From assembly GCA_018398575.1 (NCBI GenBank), contig JAGTXZ010000018.1, forward strand, positions 682,001 to 746,000: a DNA stretch of 64,000 nt. The letters are read 5' to 3'. A program made the translations under genes and the position numbers. The notes below the pieces were generated by a model, which saw only the letters and a list, made by a program, of their open reading frames with translations, ran no database searches and was not told where the DNA came from. The stretch comes from Ampelomyces quisqualis (Eukaryota; Ascomycota; Dothideomycetes; Pleosporales; Phaeosphaeriaceae). Positions 56,353-64,000 of the stretch are shown here, in pieces (within the stretch, counting starts at the first letter, position 1; each line of letters opens with the position of its first letter).

Positions 56353-57920
56353 CTACAACTTCTGCTGCTTCTCGTCAATCTCGCAAAAGGCCTTGAACGT
56401 CACTAGGCCCTCACCCTCGCCCGCGTCCGTCTCGCTGTTGATCACCACCTCAGCGGTTGCACCAACAAAAAACACGTATCCCTCCTCGATTTTCTCCTCC
56501 TTCGGGCCCACGCTAATCGTACCCTTGCCTTTGGTACAGAGGATGATGCTAGGTCCATCGATAGGATCGAACGTCGCCTTGGCACCGGACTTGTTCAATG
56601 CGGTGCGAACGACTGCGAATTCCGGAATCGGCGGGTTGTACAACAAGCTAGAAGAGCTCGAGCTGTAAGCCGTGGCGTTGTGTCTGACATGCGGGTAGTC
56701 GGTAGGGTCCATCTTCTGCTCGCTGATTGGCGCGTACGAGTACGTCAACATGGTTGTCAGTGTATCGACGTCCTTGAACTTGGGTGTGAAGCCCGCGCGA
56801 ACAACGTTGTCAGAGGACGCCATGCATTCGATGATATCGCCAGAAAGGTATGCGTGGATGTCGTCGGCCTTGAGGAACATGGCTTCGCCGATCTCGAGCT
56901 TCACGTAGTTGAGGAAGAATTGCACAAAGAGGCCGATGTCTTCGGGGAACTGGGAGTTTAGGCGGAGGACGAGGTCCGCGAGCTCTTTGCCGTCGTTGGA
57001 AGGACCGCCTGAGCCAGCAAATTCTGAACCTTCAGATTCGGCTGCCTTGATCAGGTCTTTTGAAGCGGAGGCCAATGCTTCCTTATCTGTGTTCATGACC
57101 TTGGTAAAGGCGGTCTGTAGTGCCTGTTTGTTGGCCTTGACATCTTCGTCCTTGTCCGACGTCTCCTTGCCCTTGATTGTGTTCTCGAAATGTGATGCTT
57201 CTTCTTCGCCAACGAGCTTGCGCAGGGCGGGTACGGTCTTGAGGAAATGTGCGATCTCTGCGAGTGGTCGGAAACCGCAAAGGCCGTCAAAGGGAGTGAC
57301 CGCGATGGTCATCTCCGGCTTGTGGTTGTCATCTGAGGTGCCAGATCAGAACTGCCTCACTCTGTGTAGCCTTGAACAGACTCACCCGGGTAGTTCTTCG
57401 AGTCTTTAGCATGCAGATACTCGGCCAGCTTCTTGTTCGGATGCGCCTGAATGCTCAAGGCCTTGTTGATTGACAGGACCTTGAAAAGGAACGGCAGCTT
57501 GTTCTCATAGCGTTCGGCGATTTCTGAGGAGAGCAGCGCCTGATTTTCCTGCACCACTTCTAGGAGAGATCGCTTGGTTTCGAGGTCTTTGGAAGGCAGC
57601 GAGGGGTGCGTGCCCATCCATAACTACGACGTTCAATATCGCGTTGCTATACGAGTAATTAAGGTTCCGTACCTCAGCATATGGCTTCTCTTCCTGTATG
57701 GAGAAGTCTGAAGCTGTAGCAGCGTGGAACTTCGCGGCAGCAGAGGACTTGCCGACTTTCCCTGGTTCGCTTCAGCATCTCGCTGAGACGGTTCATAAGT
57801 CGCGGGCCATCGCACCCCAGTCGTAGCTATTCACGCCTGTGAGAAGGTCAATCAATTGCGCCAAAAACAGCTCGGGTGGCTGAATATACCGCACTCTAAT
57901 CTGATCAAAGGATTCCTCAT
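56353..57920 (-). CDS. PMI1: mannose-6-phosphate isomerase (type I)
   Basis: Five exons (57920-57890, 57836-57816, 57761-57673, 57623-57386, 57332-56353) give 452 aa; the second exon is only 21 nt. The enzyme interconverts fructose-6-P and mannose-6-P in the cytosol, feeding GDP-mannose for glycosylation and wall mannan. Splicing rebuilds IRLECGVNSYDWGKVG and PYAELWMGTHPS. Zinc ligands of the family are visible: Q and H in IQAHPNKKL, E in HKPEMTIA, H in DDIHAYLSGD. ECMASSDNVVRAGFTPKFKDV is the long signature. The fungal helical insertion after the GFRPL segment is present. It shares the mannan pathway with MNN9 at 36.5 kb, but distance argues against linkage. Confidence 0.95.
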
Positions 57921-58059
57921 GTTGAAAGTTGCTTGTCTAAGTGATTACTGGAGTAATGCGCTTTCAAAAGCTTGAGTTGAGAGCTCCCTAGATTCAACTA
58001 GCGCGGGGTGTTTCCGCCTCCGCAAACTGCTGATTCGCTAACTAACTATCCCTTTGAGC

Positions 58060-58670
58060 ATACTCCGTAGGCTACCAACATCATGGCCGGTTGGGAAAGC
58101 GAAGAGGTCGGACTTCGTGACGATGTCAAATTCGCTGCTAAGCCGCCTTTGGTGCTTGCAAAAGAGCGGGATTCTCCTCTGCGTTGGCGTTCATCACTTC
58201 GCTGAGATCGTGTTAGTTACAACCTAATGGGCAATACTGGAAGAGGAGTCAAGTTACTCGGGCGCAGTGACGAGCTCGAAGCTCTTCACATTATCACACG
58301 CAAATCCGACTCGACCAATGTATAAAGAATTGCCGCCACCAATCCAGCTCTACCGCCAGGCACCGTCCATCCCTCTGGTTCCAAAGTTCCGTAAACATCC
58401 CTCCGTCTTCCTCCTGGCTGAATTGAAGCAATCGAGGTGTTCTTGTCAAGGGTTAGGGTCTTCATCAATTTCAAGTCAATAGTAACGCCATTGTCTATGT
58501 TGTTCGAGCCCGATCATGGGCGTGTCCACCTAAGCGCACGGCAAACTTTGTAGTTGCACAGCTCGCATCGTCCACAAGTGTTTTCACTACCTTGACTACA
58601 TCGGATGTATATGTTGGCTGAGCTATACAGTGAGGCGAAAGCAGTGCGTCTGGCATATTATAGGAAGGCC
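58060..58670 (-). pseudogene. relic of a BBE-type FAD-linked oxidoreductase
   Basis: Translated pieces line up with the FAD_binding_4/BBE family in family order but in changing frames: IAQPTYTSDVVKVVKTLV, FAVRLGGHA, GSNNIDNGVTIDLK, NTSIASIQPGGR, RDVYGTLEPEGWTVPGGRAG, then (shifted) GGGNSLYIGRVGFACDNV, VMNANAEENPAL and FDIVTKSDLFAFPTG. Frameshifts lie after GGRAG and between later blocks. The usual His of the flavin-attachment GGH is present. Both ends are missing (no signal peptide, no C-terminal BBE part). Intact members are often secreted or part of secondary-metabolite clusters. It starts about 140 bp upstream of PMI. Confidence 0.85.
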
Positions 58671-59032
58671 CAATAGTAAGACACCAATTTTTCCGAGCAT
58701 GTTTCGGAGCATGGCTGAAAGCCTGAAAGATTGGGCAACGGAGTCGAATGCCGTCCGAACCCAGCTCTAAAATGTTTCATTTGGGAGCTGCTCAGCGTAC
58801 TGAGCTCACTTCGTAGTCACTTAGTTCATGGGCAGAAGTTCGACGCAAGATAGATAGCATCCGTAAAAAGTGGTAGCAAACTTTAGCAGAGTAAAGTATG
58901 ACGTCACCGCCTAGTCCTAATACTGACTTGTCTACGTTGTTGCCTTGTCTCCTATTCTGCAACACCGATATGCGCTAACACCATGGCGAACGTCCATTCT
59001 CAACAGGGGCTACGGCCGCGCTATCCACTACG
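58671..59032. other. intergenic
   Basis: 5' region of the SET gene. No gene seen. Confidence 0.4.
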
Positions 59033-59893
59033 ATGAATACTCTCTACGATGTCCGCCCGTCTCCTGGTCAAGGTCTCGGGTGCTTCTCCACGGCCCTAAT
59101 ACCCGCCGGCACCCTCATCCTCAGCGAAACGCCTCTTTTCAATGTCTGCGAACCTCGCACCAACCTGGCTGTGACCATTGCCTTCTCCAAGCTTCCCATC
59201 TCCAAGCAGAGCCTGTACCTCGAACTCTATGCTCAGGACTCAACCGCAACGGGCGACACCCAGGTCATCGACATTTTCAACTCCAATGCCTGGCAGACCG
59301 GATCCCGCACTTCAATCTGCCCACTTGCGGCACGATTCAATCATGCATGTGTCCCCAATGCTAGTTTCGCCTGGAATTCACGGCTTTGTCGAATTACCGT
59401 TTACGCCACAATTGCCATACCTGCGGACACGCAAATCTGCTTAAGCTACGAGCGGCCGTATCAAACTAGTGCTCAACGAAAGGAAAAGCTCTCAGCATAT
59501 GGGTTTGCGTGCTCCTGTGCAGCGTGCAGTAGTAGTGCTGCAGCGAGCGACGTTCGAAGAGCGCGCATGGCGAAGTTAGATGCACGCATTCGGTTCCAAC
59601 GGAGGCAACTATGGAGATCACCAGCACCAATGGCAGCTTTGGAGTTGATTAAACTGCTCAAAGCAGAGGGCATTGAGGGTGAAGCTTTGGGCTTGGCATA
59701 CCATGATGCAGCTACGGGCTGGAGAAGACATGGACGGCTGAAATTGGCAACAGTGTACGCTGTGAAGGAACTCGAGGTGTGCGTTATGTGCTTCGGCCAA
59801 AATTCGCCGTGTGTTGATGCATCAATTGCGTTTCTGCAGGAAATGAGGTTGCAATTTGCAACAAAAGTACCTTCACACGATGAACCGGCTTAA
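59033..59893 (+). CDS. SET-domain protein (SMYD-like, lysine methyltransferase family)
   Basis: Single exon, 286 aa. The SET fold is split as in SMYD and related proteins: an N-terminal part with GQGLGCFSTALIPAGTLIL, the core RFNHACVPNASF (N103, H104 of the SAM-binding NH), the catalytic-type ICLSYERPY, and a post-SET cysteine cluster YGFACSCAAC (C160, C162, C165). No MYND finger is visible. Such fungal proteins probably methylate lysine on histone or non-histone substrates; none can be named here. The C-terminal 120 residues are helical (MAALELIKLLKAEG). The ATG at 59033 gives a start that fits the family. Confidence 0.85.
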   Translation: MNTLYDVRPSPGQGLGCFSTALIPAGTLILSETPLFNVCEPRTNLAVTIAFSKLPISKQSLYLELYAQDSTATGDTQVIDIFNSNAWQTGSRTSICPLAARFNHACVPNASFAWNSRLCRITVYATIAIPADTQICLSYERPYQTSAQRKEKLSAYGFACSCAACSSSAAASDVRRARMAKLDARIRFQRRQLWRSPAPMAALELIKLLKAEGIEGEALGLAYHDAATGWRRHGRLKLATVYAVKELEVCVMCFGQNSPCVDASIAFLQEMRLQFATKVPSHDEPA

Positions 59894-60387
59894 ACACGGG
59901 TTGAAGGGGCAAGTATTGCTTCGACTGCTATCCTTAACCTGGGGTCGTTGCCTCCAACTCATCGATGGAATACGTGTCAGCAATTATAGAAATCAAAAAG
60001 TCGGCTCCACATTTCGTAAGGTTGAATTACTTGTGTACTGCAAGAAAGGCACCACAATGGCGGGCAAGCGGTATCTCGGCATCCCAGAGTCTGACACAAG
60101 AGTCGTATTTGTACCACGGGTCGCGCGATCCACCCCGCAACCGGGACCAATGAAAGACAATGAAGCTGCACTGCACAATAACCACTTGTGATCTGACATG
60201 CAGTCTCAGAAACCAGGTAAGAAAGCTCCATGGCACCCGCCTTTGAGAAGTTAATTTCAGCCGCATCTCGTCCTCACCCTATAGCACCACGCAGGCGGAC
60301 TCCAGCAGACAAAACAATAGTTTGAAATAAATAATCGCTTTTCTTGTCCACTGACATCTACTTCTCGTCCAAATCAACAAGATCACC
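59894..60387. other. intergenic
   Basis: Nothing recognised apart from a leader just before 60388. Confidence 0.4.
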
Positions 60388-60861
60388 ATGGGTTCTAAAT
60401 CCGATATTCATCAGGATGACACGAAGGCCATGTCATACAATCCACACTCAACTGGTAGTCCTCCAAGCGGCACTGAAATGATTCCAACATACTACGGCTC
60501 AGAACCAACAAGCCAACCGTCAAAGTATTCCGATACTCAAGCAGCTCAGCCCCCAAATCCTCCAGCGGCGAGCAAATCTATCACCAAACCAGCGATTCCG
60601 CACCGCAACCACAGCGCACCCGCAAACATGGTCGCTGCGATCCTCGCATGCCCATATGAAGACCTTGACGCTCAGCGGCGAGCAGAGCGCAAGGGTAAAA
60701 CGCTACGTGAGAGATGGAGGGCATTTAGGGAACGGAACTTTGGTGAGAATTATGATCATGGAAGGAATGCAGGAGGTGGTAGCGCGGCAGAGTGGAATGT
60801 TATGGGTGCGAAAACTTCGAGTGGACAGCCTTCGCCGTATCGCAAGAAGGCGAGGAAGTGA
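60388..60861 (+). CDS. small hypothetical protein
   Basis: Single exon, 157 aa, with a good start context (atcaccATGGG). The N-terminal 90 residues are Ser/Pro/Thr/Gln-rich and probably disordered. The C-terminal part has a basic helical stretch (LDAQRRAERKGKTLRERWRAFRERNFG) ending in KKARK. No signal peptide, membrane helix or known domain. Probably real because of codon usage and leader, function unknown. Confidence 0.55.
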   Translation: MGSKSDIHQDDTKAMSYNPHSTGSPPSGTEMIPTYYGSEPTSQPSKYSDTQAAQPPNPPAASKSITKPAIPHRNHSAPANMVAAILACPYEDLDAQRRAERKGKTLRERWRAFRERNFGENYDHGRNAGGGSAAEWNVMGAKTSSGQPSPYRKKARK

Positions 60862-61303
60862 AGGCGTGAAAGATACCTAGTCTTGGCCCAGGTGAGGTTG
60901 TTTGGCGGGTCATGCACCACATATAGCACGATGCTCTGTCCTTTCATACAGAGAACGATACGAATCATAATATTTTCTGTACGTGTCTTCTTTTCCACGA
61001 GATCAAGAGGTGTGTTTGGTTCCGGAGGTCAGTGCGCACTCGAATGTTTGGTCTGAAGCGGGGTGGTTCGCGCCTCCAACAAACCACAATGCCTGCAGTT
61101 GCATCAAGCTGCGGTACCTACGCACCACCAACCCTGATTAGCTGTAGTGCGGCTCTTGTTCTGCATCTAGATGGATCGTAAGAAGAAGCCTGCAGCACTG
61201 TCAGTATCCCGGCCTCACCTCTCACCTTCTGCGTTCTCGTGAACATCAACCTACGGGACCTTGAGCATCAACACGTGAGCATCAACGCACCTTCTCGCAC
61301 AAA
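60862..61303. other. intergenic
   Basis: SGF29 promoter. No gene seen. Confidence 0.4.
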
Positions 61304-63294
61304 ATGGCGGCACGCAGTCGCCCTCGAGGCGGACAGCTCAAGGACGAATTCGACGAGGAAAGATCGCTTTGGAACCAGATTCGCGGTGATGCACGGCGTA
61401 TTGATCAACTCATGGTAAGCTTCACCACAGACTCAATATTGCTTTTCACCCCCGAACGTTTCGTGTTTTTTTGGCTCTGGAGCATTTCATCTACATCACA
61501 TATGGCTCCCTCGGGCTCCCGACTTCTGAAGGAGCTTGCGAACTCGGATGGCTTCGTTGATGAGGGTGCACCGGACATGCCACGAGCCGCCACGCGTACG
61601 CAGGGTGCGAGCATCGATTACAGCGAGCTTGAAACCCCGTCCCCACCCAGACGCACGACTAGAACTACTGCTGAGGAGGGCCCATCTGAAGAGGCAGAGT
61701 CCTTGTGGGCCAAAATCCGAGAAATGGGAGAGACGATCGATCATCTGATGGTAGGCGGATGACGCGATCATCACTTCGCTCTCGTGCCTCATATTCTAGT
61801 TGTGTGGCTCTCTGTACAGATCTTTGCTCGTCCTGGTGGAGTTATTTGCAGCATGCGATAAACCTACAGAATGCATCTCGTCACGACATCAAGCTAACAA
61901 AACACAGAGTCAATCAGACAGTGTCCAAAAAAAGATCACCGATCTTGCAGCGGAACAAAGTGCTCGGATCAGTTCGTACTCATCCTCAGCCCTGTTACCC
62001 TTACTGACAAGTTTAGCTCGTGGCGATGAGCCTTCATCTCGTATCGATGCTGAACTCGAAAGCTCTCTCCGAGAGAACATCAGGATCACCAATGAGCTCC
62101 AAGGTTATCTCAAGCCAGTCGAGGGCGGTAGCGATATATGCAGCAACATCACGCTTCTTTCTGCCCTCCGCAATGCAGAAGACCCTCAGCCATCTGCATC
62201 CCGTGCTCCGAGCGTAGGCCACGGCAAATCTGGACGCGACCGTAAGAGGAAGAACACGGATACCATCGATGACCGGGACAGTATCGTGGCTGAAAGTCCC
62301 GCCAGTAGAAGTCCCCAAGTCGTCATCGCCAGCCAAAAGGACAGACTTGCCGCGAAAACTGGAAGCAGCAGGGCGGGCTCAGTACCTGCAGCTCGAGAAG
62401 CTAGTGCAAAGATAGAGGACGACAAAGACGATTCCGGTAAGGGTAAGAAGAAGCGCTCTTCAATCTCTTCTTCTTCTCTCCAAAAACACTCTACACGTTG
62501 AGACATTTGCGTCTCCCCTTCGTTTCTAATCATGGGGTATTCACGGCGTTTGGATTTCGGAACAAGACAAAAGAAAACTTACGATACCCGCTTCTTCGAT
62601 CATGTGGACTTGTGCATGGTCGGATAGGAAAAGCAAAATATTAGCTTAGCAGTAATGTGTGAATTTCATTCAGTCAAAGTCTTTTCTTACAATGTGTCCT
62701 ACAACCCTCAGGTCTTTTTACGCCCACCCCATGGTACGGAATAACCCCACGGCTAATAGATCCCACCCGTAGATGTCAGCAAAGCCCGCCTCCTCCCCTC
62801 GACAGAAGTGCTCTACCGCGACCCAAAGAAACGCACAAACACCGAAGGCGAAGGCATACTCTGCCGCGTAACCTCGGTCATCGGCGAGGGCAAACAACGC
62901 CGCTACGAAATCATCGATGCTGACCCTGTAAGTCCATCCCCCCGGGGAACCTCCCTCACCTCACATACTGACAATACCCATCCAGGACCCGCCAACACCC
63001 TCCATCCCCTACCGCGCGTCAGTGAACCACCTCGTCCCTATCCCCGCGCCATCGGCAAATACTACGCTCCCGGACCTCAACAAGGGCAAGAACGTCCTCG
63101 CGCTGTACCCGGGTACAACGACCTTCTACAAGGCTGAAGTTGTGGCGGGGTGGCGCGTGAGCGACGGGAAAGTCAAGAAGGAAGAGGCAGAGGCTGCTGG
63201 GGTGGAGAATTTGGTTAGACTGAGATTTGAGGGCGAGGATGAGGCGGATCGGGAGATGAGTGTTGAGAGGCGGTACGTGTTGCCTGATAGATGA
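61304..63294 (+). CDS. SGF29: SAGA complex subunit Sgf29 (tandem tudor)
   Basis: Proposed exons 61304-61414, 61532-61750, 61908-62436, 62773-62927 and 62986-63294 give 440 aa. Sgf29 reads H3K4 methylation for the SAGA/ADA acetyltransferase. The N-terminus is helical (SLWNQIRGDARRIDQLM; SLWAKIREMGETIDHLM). The C-terminal double tudor is clear: VLYRDPKKRT, GILCRVTSVIGEGKQRRYEIIDADP, YRASVNHLVPIP, GKNVLALYPGTTTFYKAEVV and RYVLPDR. The first intron keeps frame and may not be removed (then 479 aa); its acceptor is uncertain. The 336-nt third intron is long for this window. Reading on instead would stop at 62501 before the tudor part. Confidence 0.88.
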
Positions 63295-63361
63295 GGGAAG
63301 AGGGGGGAAGAAGTTGGACATGTGGTATTTCTGGGTGATTTGTGTTTGGGATTAAAGTCGT

Positions 63362-63424
63362 TGTTGGTTAGATGTTGATTGTTGGTTAGATGTTGATTGT
63401 TGGTTAGATGTTGATTGTTGGTTG
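63362..63424. repeat. 18-bp tandem repeat after SGF29
   Basis: gttggttagatgttgatt repeated three times and then decaying into gttgttg; lies about 70 bp past the SGF29 stop, likely in its 3' UTR. Confidence 0.92.
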
Positions 63425-63585
63425 TTGTTGTTTATTTTTATTTTTATTGATATTGGGTATTCTTTCGCTTGCAAAATATTCCTCATCATGTTCAGTTGTG
63501 TCGTGACACTGGGATGTCTCACCGTGGAAAACGCCGTCGCTATGCAAAGACCAACATGCTCTTTTCGCTGGTAATATTTTGAGAC

Positions 63586-64000
63586 TCAGAATCTTTCCTC
63601 CTCATCGTCCTTTTCTTCCCATCCACACAGTCCTCTTAACACTCTATTCTCCTCCTTCAACCCTCGAATCTCGCGCCTCAACTCCTCCTCGCTCTCACCC
63701 TGGCTCTTCAGCGCAGTGCGCGCAAAATCCGCGACTCGGCCCAGCCCCGCCTGCCACTCCGCATGTTCGAGTCGCAGTTGCATGCTCACGCTGCGCTCTT
63801 CTTCCAGCAGTCGTTGGTAGTATTTGTGCAGCGAGAGGATAGAGGACGTTTGGTTGTAAGCGTATGGACGCAGCTTATCGAGCAGTAGCGTAAGCGCGTC
63901 CTCGTAGTCTGTAAGGAGAGATTGAAGGGCGGTGTTGGAGGACGAGAGGGTTGCGAGGTGGTTTTGGGTGCATGTGAGTTGGGACTGGAGGTGTGCTATT
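63586..64000 (-). CDS. coiled-coil protein, C-terminal part (partial)
   Basis: An open frame runs from the right edge of the window to a stop at 63586-63588, about 137 codons. It reads as helical coiled coil (LHKYYQRLLEEERSVSMQLRLEHAEW and EEELRREIRGLKEENRVLRGL). The N-terminus lies outside the window, so start, length and domain content are unknown. No family is recognised. Its 3' end and SGF29 converge, about 290 bp apart. Confidence 0.7.
   Translation of the reverse strand, partial: IAHLQSQLTCTQNHLATLSSSNTALQSLLTDYEDALTLLLDKLRPYAYNQTSSILSLHKYYQRLLEEERSVSMQLRLEHAEWQAGLGRVADFARTALKSQGESEEELRREIRGLKEENRVLRGLCGWEEKDDEEERF

Noticed and set aside
15793..57920. Cell-wall gene cluster (GH72, SUN, MNN9, GT8, PMI)
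   Set aside because: Members are tens of kilobases apart among unrelated housekeeping genes, with no shared promoter feature seen.
58083..58205. 40-codon plus-strand ORF with good start
   Set aside because: Antisense to recognisable blocks of the BBE oxidoreductase relic.
1..64000. CRISPR arrays, operons, rRNA genes, intact transposons
   Set aside because: No regular spacer-repeat array, polycistronic arrangement, rRNA sequence or transposase/reverse-transcriptase reading frame was seen; the genome is fungal.

Overview
This is a nuclear window from a filamentous ascomycete (Pezizomycotina, plausibly a dothideomycete; the exact taxon cannot be fixed from sequence alone). The evidence is dense single genes on both strands, 45-60 nt spliceosomal introns with CTAAC/CTGAC branch points, C/T-rich leaders before start codons, and fungal-specific families: GH72 glucanosyltransferase, SUN/GH132, copper-fist factor, Mnn9, Bzz1 and Argonaute. 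I modelled 31 genes as intact or potentially expressed (one cut by the right edge) and 3 relics. Exon joins were checked by reading-frame arithmetic, but none has transcript support.

Layout. 0.4-6.6 kb: an NmrA-like reductase, two small hydrophilic stress-type genes, ERV41 and a short ORF. 7.5-15 kb: an accessory-looking block with four related RING-H2 genes (two intact, one plainly dead, one with a premature stop) and an APH-family kinase-like gene, separated by AT-rich gene-free DNA. 15.8-27.7 kb: GH72 enzyme, Sso-type syntaxin, an unknown basic protein, EFM7-like methyltransferase, copper-fist regulator and SUN protein. 29.7-44.7 kb: BZZ1, DBP5, a DUF202 membrane protein, MNN9, a probable mitochondrial protein, an Arg-rich orphan and a homeodomain factor. 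45.1-51.6 kb: a decayed, diverged Argonaute followed by a full-length Argonaute with an apparently complete catalytic tetrad. 52.4-64 kb: ARF6-like GTPase, mitochondrial carrier, GT8 glycosyltransferase, phosphomannose isomerase, a relic of a BBE-type FAD oxidoreductase, a SET-domain protein, a small ORF, SGF29 and a coiled-coil gene running off the edge.

How they fit together. Several genes serve the cell wall and secretory path: mannose supply (PMI), mannan synthesis (MNN9), glucan remodelling (GH72, SUN), vesicle cargo and fusion (ERV41, SSO, ARF6) and actin at the membrane (BZZ1). This looks like ordinary fungal gene mixing, not a cluster. The parts most worth following are the RING-H2 block with its shared N-terminal motif and a palindromic mutation scar, the Argonaute pair, three roughly 50-nt GC-AG introns, and a syntaxin tail with three NPY motifs spaced 13 residues apart.
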